Below, in pieces: positions 28,091 through 36,684 of a stretch of 39,395 nucleotides of DNA. Location: NCBI GenBank assembly GCA_027053355.1, contig JALUDX010000101.1:1-39395 (forward strand). Reading direction: 5' to 3'. The first letter of the stretch is position 1. Every line of letters begins with the position of its first letter. The notes below the pieces were generated by a model. The model had not been told where the DNA came from. It saw only the letters and a list, made by a program, of their open reading frames with translations, and ran no database searches. This DNA comes from Anaerolineales bacterium (lineage in GTDB: Bacteria > Chloroflexota > Anaerolineae > Anaerolineales > DRMV01). A program made the translations under genes and the position numbers.

Positions 28091-28349
28091 TGACCGCTCA
28101 GCCCCGGCAAGGAGAAACCACAGAGGGTGCAGACTGACGGAAAAACGTGAGGCGGGAGGGGTTGAGGCACTGAGGGCTACCTGGTTACTTAGTGCTTGAT
28201 TGCCTTTCTTGGTGCCCTTGGTCTCTTGGCGTCCTTGGCGCTTTTGGCGCTCTTGGCGCTCTCCTCTGCGCCTCTCGGCGCGCCCTTGGCGACCTAAAAA
28301 TCCGCGGGCCTCCGTGTTAGCCGTGGTCTCCTTGTGGCTGAAGGGTTAC
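28091..28349. repeat. Degenerate intergenic repeat element related to the GTAAC...GTTAC family
   Basis: Right end GGCTGAAGGGTTAC, degenerate left end TGACCGCTCAGCC; interior has CTTGGCGCT-type iterations and AGGGTTGAGGCACTGAGG shared with other copies. Confidence 0.45.
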
Positions 28350-28367
28350 GAAAAAATGATTGGTGTT

Positions 28368-28373
28368 TATAAT
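28368..28373 (+). promoter_or_regulatory. Candidate -10 box (TATAAT) upstream of the alpha/beta hydrolase gene
   Basis: Consensus hexamer in an AT-rich stretch; no clear -35 box identified. Confidence 0.45.
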
Positions 28374-28391
28374 GTACCATAGAACATCGCT

Positions 28392-28409
28392 TCGTGCAAA
28401 TTCGCACAA
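28392..28409. promoter_or_regulatory. Candidate Rex operator TCGTGCAAATTCGCACAA
   Basis: Imperfect palindrome matching the general Rex-box form TTGTGnnnnnnnnCACAA; lies between divergent rex and the hydrolase gene. Confidence 0.5.
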
Positions 28410-28478
28410 ACGGTTTCTGCGCAGGGCAATTTTGCGCGGGTTGTGTTATCATCCAATGCTGCACAGGAGAGGCCGAGA

Positions 28479-29144
28479 ATGACCGATTTTGTCACCGAAA
28501 CCCTGACCGGCTGGCAGGGGCAACCTTTTGCGCTGAAATGGCGCATTCCCCAGGATGCAGGCGCGGTGGCCGCGCTGATTTTGCCCGGCCTGCGCTACAC
28601 CCCCGACAAGCCGCTGCTTTACTACACCGCCCAGGCGCTGGCTCAGCGCGGGGTGCCCGTGGCCGCGGCGTGGCTCGACTACAGCCAGCCCGCCTTTCAG
28701 GAAGCCGAGCCGCAAACCCGCCTGCAATGGCTGCTGGCCGACGCTGAAGCCGCGCTGCAGGCCGTGCGGCGGCGCCCCGGCGTGAAGCAGGTGCTGCTGG
28801 TGGGGAAGTCCATCGGCACCCTGACCATGGGCGCGCTGTGGGGCGTGGGCGTGTTGGGCGACCTGGCGGCTTCCATCTGGCTGACGCCGCTGCTGGCCTT
28901 CCCCGCGGTGCAGAAAGCCGCCCGCCACGCCGACCGCCCTGCCCTGTTCGTCGCCAGCGAAGCCGACCCCTCCCACAACCCCGAAGGCTGGCAGGCCGTG
29001 GAAGCCAACCCCAACGCCCAAGCCTTGCTGCTGCCCCGCGGCGACCACAGCCTGGAAAACCCCGCCGACCTCGCCGACACCCTCACCCTGCACGCCGACG
29101 TGCTGACCGCGGTCATGCGCTTCTTAGACGACGCCCTCCCCTAA
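28479..29144 (+). CDS. Alpha/beta-hydrolase fold protein
   Basis: [29 protein letters not shown]...[14 protein letters not shown] (nucleophile elbow GKSIG)...GDHSLENP. Confidence 0.8.
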   Translation: MTDFVTETLTGWQGQPFALKWRIPQDAGAVAALILPGLRYTPDKPLLYYTAQALAQRGVPVAAAWLDYSQPAFQEAEPQTRLQWLLADAEAALQAVRRRPGVKQVLLVGKSIGTLTMGALWGVGVLGDLAASIWLTPLLAFPAVQKAARHADRPALFVASEADPSHNPEGWQAVEANPNAQALLLPRGDHSLENPADLADTLTLHADVLTAVMRFLDDALP

Positions 29145-29194
29145 CCCACCTATCCTTCCTAACCTGCCTATCCCCTAACCTGATTCCCCTCACC

Positions 29195-32164
29195 ATGAAA
29201 ACACTGAAGATTATCGGCGCCCGCGTCCACAACCTGAAAAACCTCACCGTCGAAATGCCCCGCGAGAAACTGGTGGTCATCACCGGCCTGTCGGGATCCG
29301 GCAAGTCGTCGTTGGCCTTCGACACTATCTTCGCCGAGGGCCAGCGCCGCTACGTGGAATCCCTTTCCGCCTACGCCCGCCAGTTTTTGGGGCGGATGGA
29401 CAAGCCCGATGTGGACGCCATTGAAGGACTTTCGCCCGCGGTTTCCATTGACCAGAAAGGCGCTTCCCACAACCCTCGCTCCACCGTGGGCACCGTCACC
29501 GAAATTTACGACTACCTGCGCCTGCTGTTTGCCCGCGCGGGTGTGCCACACTGCCCCATCTGCGGGCGGGAAGTCACCCGCCAGTCGGCGCAGGAAATCG
29601 TGGACGCCATCCGCCGCCTGCCCGAAGGCAGCCGGGTGCTCATCCTCGCGCCGGTGGTGCGCGGCCGCAAGGGCACCCACCAAAACGTGCTGGAAGAAAT
29701 CCGCAAGTCGGGCTTTACCCGCGCCCGGGTGGACGGCACGGTTTACGACCTGGAAACCGACGAAATCAGCCTCGACCGCTACAAACAGCACACCATCGAA
29801 GCCGTGGTGGACCGCCTGGTCATCCGCACGCCCGCCGACCCGCAAGAGGAAGCCGACTTCCTCGCCCGCCTGACCGATTCGGTGGAAACCGCGCTCAAGT
29901 TCGGCGACGGCTACCTCACCGTCCACCGCCTGCCTTCCCGCGACGCCGAGGGTGACGAAGGCGAAGACCTGGCCTTTTCCGAGCACCTGGCCTGCCCGGA
30001 GCACGGTGTCAGCGTGCCGGAGTTGGAGCCGCGGCTGTTTTCCTTCAACACGCCCTACGGCGCGTGCCCGGTGTGTCAGGGCTTGGGCTTCACGCAAAAA
30101 ATTGACCCTGAACTGCTCATCCCCGACCCGTCGCTTTCCCTCGCCGAGGGGGCAATTGCAGCGCGGGAATGGACGCCCAACGCCATCCGCGGCGGCTTCT
30201 ATTGGGAGCGGCTGGTGGCGGTCGCCAAAGCCTACGGCATTGACCTGCACAAGCCGGTCAAAGACCTGCCCAAGGAGCAGTTGGACATCATCCTCTACGG
30301 CACGCAGGGCGAGCGGGTGCCGATGAAGAGCCGCCGCAGGCACACCATCCGCTACAAGCAGTTTGAGGGCGTCATTCCTAACCTTGAGCGCCGCTACCGG
30401 GAAACGCCCTCGGAGCACATGCGGGCGCGCATCGAAAGTTTCATGAGCAAAAAGCCCTGCCCGGCGTGCCACGGCGCACGCCTGCGCCCCGAAGCCCTTG
30501 CCGTTACCGTCGCGGGCGTGAACATCGTGGAGGTGACGTCGTGGGCGGTGAGTAGGACGTTGGGGTGGGTGAGGGAATTAGGGGAGCGGGATGCGGGAGA
30601 GGGGACGCGGGAGGAGGAAGGCGGGAAGGAACGCATCCCGCATCCATCCATCCCGCATCCCGCACTTTCCCCCCGCCAATACGCCATCGCCCGCCGCATC
30701 CTTCGCGAACTGGAAGCCCGTCTGGGCTTCATGGTGGACGTTGGCTTGGAATACCTCACCTTGGACCGCGCCGCAAACACCCTTTCCGGCGGCGAGGCGC
30801 AGCGCATCCGCTTAGCCACGCAAATCGGCTCGCGGCTGACCGGCGTGCTCTACGTGCTGGACGAGCCTTCCATCGGCCTGCACCCGCGCGACACCGACCG
30901 TCTGCTGCGCACCCTGAAGGGCTTACGCGACCTCGGCAACACCGTGCTGGTGGTGGAGCACGACCCCGAAACCATCCGCGCCGCCGATTGGGTGGTGGAC
31001 CTCGGCCCCGGCGCGGGCGAGCACGGCGGGCAGGTGGTCGCCGAGGGCACGGTGGACGACATCATCGCCAACCCCAACTCCCTCACCGGCGCGTACCTTT
31101 CGGGCCGGCTGCAGGTGCCCCTGCCCGAAAAGCGCCGCGCGGGCACGGGCGATTTCCTCACCATCGTGGGTGCGCGGGAAAACAACCTCAAGAACATCAC
31201 CGCGCGCATCCCCCTTGGCAAACTGGTGCTCGTGACCGGCGTTTCCGGATCGGGCAAGTCTTCCCTCGTGGTGGAAGTGCTTTACAAAGCCCTCGCCCGC
31301 CATCTCAACAGAGCCCGCACCCACCCCGGCAAGCACGACCGCATCGTAGGGCTGGAGCACCTGGACAAGGTTATCAACATTGACCAGTCGCCCATCGGGC
31401 GCACGCCGCGTTCCAACCCCGGCACCTACACCGGCCTGTTTGACCACATCCGCCAACTTTTCGCCCAATTGCCGGAAAGCAAAATCCGCGGCTACAAGCC
31501 CGGCCGGTTTTCGTTCAACGTCAAAGGCGGGCGGTGCGAGGCGTGTCAGGGGCAGGGGCAACTGCGGATTGAAATGCAGTTCCTGCCCGATGTGTACGTG
31601 CCGTGCGAAGTGTGCCACGGCGCGCGCTTCAACCGCGAAACCCTGCAGGTGCGCTTCAAGGGCTACAGCATCGCCGACGTGCTGGATATGACCGTGGAGC
31701 AGGCGATGGAGGTGTTTGCCGCCTTCCCCGCGATGATGCGCAAGTTGCAGACTTTAGCCGACGTGGGCTTGGGCTACATCCGCATCGGTCAGCCTGCGCC
31801 CACCCTTTCGGGCGGCGAAGCCCAGCGCGTCAAACTGGCGCGGGAACTTTCCAAGCGCCCCACCGGCCACACCCTCTACGTGCTGGACGAGCCCACCGTG
31901 GGCCTGCACGCCGCGGATGTGCACAAACTGATTGAGGTGCTCCAGCGCTTAGTGGATGCGGGCAACACGGTGGTGGTGATTGAGCACAACCTTGACCTCA
32001 TCAAAGTTGCCGACTGGATCATTGACCTCGGCCCGGAAGGCGGCGACCGCGGCGGCGAAATCGTAGCCGAGGGCACGCCCGAGCAAATCTGTCAGGTGGA
32101 AGCCTCGTACACCGGGCGCTACCTGCGGGCGTATGTGCGGGAGAATCATGGGGAGGGTGGGTGA
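29195..32164 (+). CDS. uvrA: Excinuclease ABC subunit UvrA
   Basis: [65 protein letters not shown]; two ABC modules, zinc-finger cysteines, [12 protein letters not shown]. Confidence 0.98.
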   Translation: MKTLKIIGARVHNLKNLTVEMPREKLVVITGLSGSGKSSLAFDTIFAEGQRRYVESLSAYARQFLGRMDKPDVDAIEGLSPAVSIDQKGASHNPRSTVGTVTEIYDYLRLLFARAGVPHCPICGREVTRQSAQEIVDAIRRLPEGSRVLILAPVVRGRKGTHQNVLEEIRKSGFTRARVDGTVYDLETDEISLDRYKQHTIEAVVDRLVIRTPADPQEEADFLARLTDSVETALKFGDGYLTVHRLPSRDAEGDEGEDLAFSEHLACPEHGVSVPELEPRLFSFNTPYGACPVCQGLGFTQKIDPELLIPDPSLSLAEGAIAAREWTPNAIRGGFYWERLVAVAKAYGIDLHKPVKDLPKEQLDIILYGTQGERVPMKSRRRHTIRYKQFEGVIPNLERRYRETPSEHMRARIESFMSKKPCPACHGARLRPEALAVTVAGVNIVEVTSWAVSRTLGWVRELGERDAGEGTREEEGGKERIPHPSIPHPALSPRQYAIARRILRELEARLGFMVDVGLEYLTLDRAANTLSGGEAQRIRLATQIGSRLTGVLYVLDEPSIGLHPRDTDRLLRTLKGLRDLGNTVLVVEHDPETIRAADWVVDLGPGAGEHGGQVVAEGTVDDIIANPNSLTGAYLSGRLQVPLPEKRRAGTGDFLTIVGARENNLKNITARIPLGKLVLVTGVSGSGKSSLVVEVLYKALARHLNRARTHPGKHDRIVGLEHLDKVINIDQSPIGRTPRSNPGTYTGLFDHIRQLFAQLPESKIRGYKPGRFSFNVKGGRCEACQGQGQLRIEMQFLPDVYVPCEVCHGARFNRETLQVRFKGYSIADVLDMTVEQAMEVFAAFPAMMRKLQTLADVGLGYIRIGQPAPTLSGGEAQRVKLARELSKRPTGHTLYVLDEPTVGLHAADVHKLIEVLQRLVDAGNTVVVIEHNLDLIKVADWIIDLGPEGGDRGGEIVAEGTPEQICQVEASYTGRYLRAYVRENHGEGG
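30586..30663. repeat. In-frame CGGGATG-type 7-mer/inverted-repeat array inside uvrA
   Basis: gcgggatgcggga (30586-30598) and tcccgcatcccgc (30651-30663) are exact reverse complements; encodes low-complexity [29 protein letters not shown]. Confidence 0.85.
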
Positions 32165-32166
32165 AG

Positions 32167-32208
32167 CGGGATTCGGGATGCGGGGTTCGGGATTCGGGAT
32201 TCGGGAGG
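32167..32208 (+). repeat. 7-bp tandem repeat (CGGGATT-like)x6 just downstream of uvrA
   Basis: cgggatt cgggatg cggggtt cgggatt cgggatt cgggagg. Confidence 0.93.
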
Positions 32209-32327
32209 CGGCTGCTTTTTTCCTAACTCCCTAACCTCCTATCCTCCTTGCCTCGCAAATCCCAAATCGCCAACTGCCAATCGCCATTCATAACTCGCAA
32301 CTCGCAATTCATAATTCACAACCTGCC

Positions 32328-33086
32328 ATGTCCACACCCCCTGAACTTCTCCTCCACGCCGCCGAAACCCTCCGCCGCGCCCGGCGGGCAGTGGCCTTTA
32401 CCGGCGCGGGCATCTCGGTGGAAAGCGGCATTCCCCCTTTCCGCGGCCCCAACGGCCTATGGAGCCGCTACGACCCTACCGTGCTTGACCTGAACTACTT
32501 TTTCGCCCACCCTGCCGAATCGTGGGCGGTCATCAAGGAAATCTTCTACGACTTCTTCGGCCAGGCGCAGCCCAACCCGGCGCACCAGGCCTGCGCTCGC
32601 CTGGAAGCCGCCGGTTTCCTGCACGGCGTGATTACCCAAAACATCGACAACCTGCACCAGGAAGCCGGCAGCCGCCGGGTGATCGAATACCACGGCACCA
32701 GCCGCTGGCTGACCTGCACCGCCTGCGGGCACAGGCTGGAAGCCCGCCCCGACCTGCTGCGGGAACTGCCCCCGAAATGCCCCCGCTGCGGCGGCCTGCT
32801 GAAGCCCGATTTCGTCTTCTTTGGGGAAGCCATCCCCGCGGCGGCGCAGCAAGCCGCTTGGGAAGAAACCCGCCGCGCCGACGTCTGGCTGGTGGTGGGC
32901 ACTACGGGCGAAATTTACCCTGCCGCGCTGCTGCCCACCGTGGCGAAAGAGCACGGCGCGACGATTATTGAGGTCAACATTGCCCCTTCCAACTACACCG
33001 CTACCGTGACCGACATCTTCCTGCAGGGCAAAGCCAGCGAAGTGTGCGCCGCGCTGGCCGAGGCCGTGATGCGCGCAAAACCTTAG
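32328..33086 (+). CDS. Sir2 family NAD-dependent protein deacylase
   Basis: AVAFTGAGISVESGIPPFRGPNGLWSRYDP; ITQNIDNLHQEAGSRRVIEYHGT; CTACGHRLE...CPRCGGLLKPDFVFFGEAIP. Confidence 0.97.
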   Translation: MSTPPELLLHAAETLRRARRAVAFTGAGISVESGIPPFRGPNGLWSRYDPTVLDLNYFFAHPAESWAVIKEIFYDFFGQAQPNPAHQACARLEAAGFLHGVITQNIDNLHQEAGSRRVIEYHGTSRWLTCTACGHRLEARPDLLRELPPKCPRCGGLLKPDFVFFGEAIPAAAQQAAWEETRRADVWLVVGTTGEIYPAALLPTVAKEHGATIIEVNIAPSNYTATVTDIFLQGKASEVCAALAEAVMRAKP

Positions 33087-33119
33087 AAAACCTCCCCCAG
33101 ACGCCCCTGCCGCGAGCGG

Positions 33120-33428
33120 TTACGCCGACGTAGGCGTGTAAGGCCGAATTTGTTCTAAGATAGCGGCTTCTCGCTGATAAGCGCGGTACAGGTCCCAAGC
33201 GTGCTGCAAATTCAGCCAAAACTCAGGCGAGGTGCCGAAATAGCGCGCCAGCCGCAGGGCGGTTTCGGGCGTGATACCCCGCTTCCCCCGCACAATTTCG
33301 TTCACCCGCTGGTAGGGCATGTGCAGGGCGTCGGCCAGCGCCCGCTGGGTGAGCCCCATCGGCTGGAGAAATTCGGCCAGCAAAATTTCGCCCGGATGCG
33401 AAGGTGGTCGGTTGGTTGGAATACGCAT
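33120..33428 (-). CDS. higA: HigA-family antitoxin (XRE HTH)
   Basis: HPGEILLAEFLQPMGLTQRALADALHMPYQRVNEIVRGKRGITPETALRLARYFGTSPEFWLNLQHAWDL. Confidence 0.95.
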   Translation of the reverse strand: MRIPTNRPPSHPGEILLAEFLQPMGLTQRALADALHMPYQRVNEIVRGKRGITPETALRLARYFGTSPEFWLNLQHAWDLYRAYQREAAILEQIRPYTPTSA

Positions 33429-33473
33429 GGCGCAAACTCCACAGGGAAACGGTTTACCTCGGCGGCGGAAACG

Positions 33474-33770
33474 TTAGCGATGATAGTCGGTGATTTCCAC
33501 CTCGGTAGGCCCTTCCGGCGTCCAGACAAAGCAAATGCGGTAACGCTCGTTGATGCGGATGCTATACTGGCCTTGGCGGTCGCCGCGCAGGGCTTCAAGC
33601 CGGTTCGCGGGCGGCACCCGCAGATCCTCCAGCCGTGTAGCCGCGTTCAACATATCCAACTTGCGCTGCGCCACAGCCCACAATGCCCGCGGCAACTTGC
33701 GACGGGCAGCCGCAGTGTTGCGGCCATCGAAAATGTCAGCCGTGGCCTGGTCGTGGAACCGCCGAATCAC
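33474..33770 (-). CDS. higB: HigB-family (RelE-superfamily) toxin
   Basis: MIRRFHDQATADIFDGRNTAAARRKLP...RLEALRGDRQGQYSIRINERYRICFVWTPEGPTEVEITDYHR; directly upstream of higA. Confidence 0.95.
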   Translation of the reverse strand: MIRRFHDQATADIFDGRNTAAARRKLPRALWAVAQRKLDMLNAATRLEDLRVPPANRLEALRGDRQGQYSIRINERYRICFVWTPEGPTEVEITDYHR

Positions 33771-33888
33771 TGCATGGCCTCTCGCATCCTCAAGGTATTA
33801 GCATGATAGCACGGAACCCATGCTGCGTCAACCCACCAGGTAACAGCCAACCGTGTAACCAGCCAACCAACTTCCCCGGAGCCTCCCC

Positions 33889-34773
33889 ATGACCAACCTC
33901 CCCTGCCAAGCCCGCACCTGCATCATGGGCATCCTCAACGTCACCCCCGACAGTTTTTCGGGCGACGGCCTGCTGGCGCGCGGCGACGCGGTGCAGGCCG
34001 CCCTCGCTCAAGCGCGCAAATTCGTCGCCGCGGGCGCGGACATTCTGGACGTGGGCGGGGAAAGCACCCGCCCGGGCGCGCAGCCGGTTTCCGCCGAAGA
34101 GGAAGCCGCCCGCGTGGTGCCTGTGGTGCGGGCGTTAGCCGCCGAGTTCCCCGACGTGCTGATTTCGGTGGATACTTACAAGGCCACGGTGGCCGAAGCC
34201 GCGCTGGAAGCGGATGCGGGCATGGTCAACGATGTGTGGGGGCTGCGCGCCGACCCGCGCATGGCCGAAGTGATTGCCCGCCACCGCGCCTGGGCGGTGC
34301 TGATGCACAACCGCAGCACGCCGCAAAACGCCGAAGTGCGGGAACGCCTGGGCGGGCGCTATGTGGGCGTGGCTTACACCGATTTGCTCGCCGAGGTGAA
34401 GGCCGAACTGCTGGAAAGCGTGGCCTTGGCGCGGCAGGCGGGCATCCCCGACGAGCGCATCATCCTCGACCCCGGCATCGGCTTCGGCAAAACGGTGGAG
34501 CAAAACCTGGCGCTGGTGAACCGCCTGGATGAGATCCGCGCCCTCGGCTTCCCCCTGCTGCTGGGCGTTTCCCGCAAGTCGTTCATCGGCTACACGCTGA
34601 ACCTGCCGCCGGGCGAGCGCCTCGCGGGCACTGCCGCCGCGGTGGCGGTGGGCATTGTCCGCGGCGCAGACATCGTGCGCGTCCACGATGTAGCCTTCAT
34701 GGTGCAGGTCGCCCGCATGACCGACGCGATTTTGGGGCGGTGGGCTGCTGACACCGCCAATGGCAGCGGGTGA
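33889..34773 (+). CDS. folP: Dihydropteroate synthase
   Basis: CIMGILNVTPDSFSGDG; DILDVGGESTRPGAQPV; DPGIGFGKTVEQNLALVNRLDEI; GVSRKSFIG. Confidence 0.97.
   Translation: MTNLPCQARTCIMGILNVTPDSFSGDGLLARGDAVQAALAQARKFVAAGADILDVGGESTRPGAQPVSAEEEAARVVPVVRALAAEFPDVLISVDTYKATVAEAALEADAGMVNDVWGLRADPRMAEVIARHRAWAVLMHNRSTPQNAEVRERLGGRYVGVAYTDLLAEVKAELLESVALARQAGIPDERIILDPGIGFGKTVEQNLALVNRLDEIRALGFPLLLGVSRKSFIGYTLNLPPGERLAGTAAAVAVGIVRGADIVRVHDVAFMVQVARMTDAILGRWAADTANGSG
34712..34740. repeat. 29-bp direct repeat, left copy (inside the folP 3' end)
   Basis: cccgcatgaccgacgcgattttggggcgg, identical to 36618-36646. Confidence 0.97.
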
Positions 34774-34811
34774 ATGCAAGTTTCCCTGCAATATAATACG
34801 CCTCGCGTAAG

Positions 34812-34840
34812 GAAACGCTCATTTTGTAGGTAAGCGTTTC
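34812..34840. other. 8-bp inverted repeat between folP and the methyltransferase (GAAACGCT...AGCGTTTC)
   Basis: Exact arms at 34812-34819 and 34833-34840; could be a hairpin or an operator. Confidence 0.5.
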
Positions 34841-34852
34841 GCTGTTTTGAAC

Positions 34853-34881
34853 TTTGGAGAAGCCGCGCGGTTTGGTATACT
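34853..34881 (+). promoter_or_regulatory. Weak sigma70-like promoter candidate for the R-M operon (TTTGGA-N17-TATACT)
   Basis: Good -10 match and spacing, poor -35; about 30 bp upstream of the methyltransferase start. Confidence 0.35.
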
Positions 34882-34911
34882 AAAAGGGCATAGACAAAGT
34901 TTTATTGTCTC

Positions 34912-35796
34912 ATGCTTGGAGCGGATGATATGGGCATTGTCGCAAAACCAATGTTAGGCGATTGCAGGGAAGTGTTGAAAACCCTGCCTGACGACTCGAT
35001 CGATCTGGTCGTCACTTCGCCCCCTTACGCGGACAGGCGCAAACATACCTATGGCGGCGTTGCACCAGATGATTATGTTGCATGGTTTCTGCCCATTAGC
35101 GCCGAAATCAAGCGGGTATTGAAGCCTACAGGGACGTTCATCCTCAATATCAAAGAACGGGTTGTCAATGGGGAGCGCCACACTTACGTGTTGGAACTCA
35201 TCCTTGCTATGCGACAGCAAGGATGGCTGTGGACGGAAGAATTTATTTGGCATAAGAAAAACTCATATCCCGGCAAATGGCCCAATCGTTTTCGGGATGC
35301 ATGGGAGCGGTTGTTACAGTTCAATAAACAGCGTAAGTTCAATATGTATCAGGAAGCAGTCATGATACCGGTGGGCGATTGGGCACAAAAACGCCTGCGG
35401 AGGTTAAGCCCAACAGATAAGGTGCGCGACGTCTCGCGGGTGGGGAGTGGTTTTGGAAAACGGGTAGCAAATTGGGTGGGCAGAGAGAGGGTATATCCCA
35501 CCAATGTATTACATTTAGCAACAGAGACAAGAAATCGCCGCCATAGTGCCGTTTTCCCTGAGGCGTTGCCCGAATTTTTTATAAAATTGTTTACCAGAGA
35601 GGGAGATTGGGTGTTAGACCCTTTTATGGGGTCGGGAACGACTTTAAAGGTGGCCTATCGCTTGCGCCGCAATTCCATTGGCATCGATATTATGCCCGAA
35701 TACTACGAAATGGTACAGCGTGCTTTGGCATCTATGCAGCCGTACCTTTTGGAGCCTGAAGGAGTGTACGATGACGGGCAAACCTCTCGATCTTGA
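34912..35796 (+). CDS. DNA methyltransferase (TSPPY type; N4-cytosine or N6-adenine, beta-class motif order)
   Basis: LPDDSIDLVVTSPPYADRR (motif IV) ... EFFIKLFTREGDWVLDPFMGSGTTLKVAYRLRRNSIGIDI (motifs X-I). Confidence 0.95.
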   Translation: MLGADDMGIVAKPMLGDCREVLKTLPDDSIDLVVTSPPYADRRKHTYGGVAPDDYVAWFLPISAEIKRVLKPTGTFILNIKERVVNGERHTYVLELILAMRQQGWLWTEEFIWHKKNSYPGKWPNRFRDAWERLLQFNKQRKFNMYQEAVMIPVGDWAQKRLRRLSPTDKVRDVSRVGSGFGKRVANWVGRERVYPTNVLHLATETRNRRHSAVFPEALPEFFIKLFTREGDWVLDPFMGSGTTLKVAYRLRRNSIGIDIMPEYYEMVQRALASMQPYLLEPEGVYDDGQTSRS

Positions 35797-36514
35797 GTTG
35801 GTGGAGCAATATGTCGCTTCGCACATTTCTGTTTTTCATCAACGCCGTTTAGAGAGCCTCAAAAAACTGAGCCTGCGTAGAATTTTGAAGCGGAAAAACC
35901 CTTATCTGTTCCGTGCTAAGAACATTTTGACGGCAGAGGCATTGGTGAAAGGAATTTTGGACGCCCATTTGTCTTCGCAAGAAGAAACGCTTTTTGGTGA
36001 ATTTTTGGAAGACCTGAGCATCTTTGTTTGTGAGCAAGTATTTGGCGGACACAAATCCACGGCCGAAGGAATTGACCTGGAATTTCAACGAAGCGGCGTG
36101 TACTATATCGTCTCGATTAAATCGGGGCCAAATTGGGGAAACTACAGCCAGATTGAGCGAATGCGCCGCAATTTCAAACAGGCGGCCAAACGATTACGGC
36201 AGAATAAGGGCTTTACCATGCCCATTCAGGCAGTCAACGGTTGCGCCTACGGGAAGGACAGCAAGCCCGACAAGGGAGATTACTTCAAGTATTGTGGACA
36301 ACGCTTTTGGGAACTTGTTTCAGGCAATGAGCGGCTGTATCTGGATATTATCAAACCTTTGGGCTATCGGGCCAAAGAGAGGAACGAGGAATTTCAAGAG
36401 GCGTATGCCGCTCTGGTAAACCAGTTTAGCCTGGAATTGTTGCAAGAGTTTTGTTTGCCCACCGGCCAGATAGATTGGAACAAACTTGTCGCTTACAACG
36501 CAGCGGCTGCGTGA
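35771..36514 (+). CDS. Type II restriction endonuclease (PmeII-like family)
   Basis: Overlaps the methyltransferase 3' end by 26 nt. SSQEETLFGEFLEDLSIFVCEQVFGGHKSTAEGIDLEFQRSGVYYIVSIKSGPNWGNYSQIERMRRNFKQA is consistent with a PD-(D/E)xK-type core (GIDLEF...SIKSG) and recalled PmeII-like sequences. Confidence 0.75.
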   Translation: MTGKPLDLELVEQYVASHISVFHQRRLESLKKLSLRRILKRKNPYLFRAKNILTAEALVKGILDAHLSSQEETLFGEFLEDLSIFVCEQVFGGHKSTAEGIDLEFQRSGVYYIVSIKSGPNWGNYSQIERMRRNFKQAAKRLRQNKGFTMPIQAVNGCAYGKDSKPDKGDYFKYCGQRFWELVSGNERLYLDIIKPLGYRAKERNEEFQEAYAALVNQFSLELLQEFCLPTGQIDWNKLVAYNAAAA

Positions 36515-36617
36515 GGGCAAAAAAGCGGGTCATGCTCTCCGCCCAACCACCCATAAACGACTTTTAGCGCGCACAAGTGTCTTTCAATGGTTGGAATGGC
36601 GGTTATGTTGGGTCTCT

Positions 36618-36646
36618 CCCGCATGACCGACGCGATTTTGGGGCGG
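36618..36646. repeat. 29-bp direct repeat, right copy
   Basis: Identical to 34712-34740. Confidence 0.97.
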
Positions 36647-36682
36647 CAGCAGGCTGCCCAGACGCCCCCAGCCCAACCATAA
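36620..36682 (+). pseudogene. folP: Displaced 3'-terminal remnant of folP (RMTDAILGRQQAAQTPPAQP-stop)
   Basis: Same reading frame as the FolP C-terminus (RMTDAILGR), continuing to TAA at 36680-36682, 2 bp from the convergent rnd stop. Confidence 0.75.
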
Positions 36683-36684
36683 CG

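Noticed and set aside
28838-29194. N-terminal extension of the uvrA ORF (1108 aa)
   Set aside because: The extension overlaps the hydrolase gene out of frame and is Arg/Pro-rich; the canonical UvrA start [16 protein letters not shown] is at 29195.
29168-30472. 434-aa minus-strand ORF opposite uvrA
   Set aside because: Antisense artefact of GC-rich codon usage; sense UvrA is unambiguous.
33120-33770. HigBA as a novel toxin-antitoxin system
   Set aside because: Both proteins match classical HigB/HigA motifs in canonical order, so it was kept as an ordinary feature.
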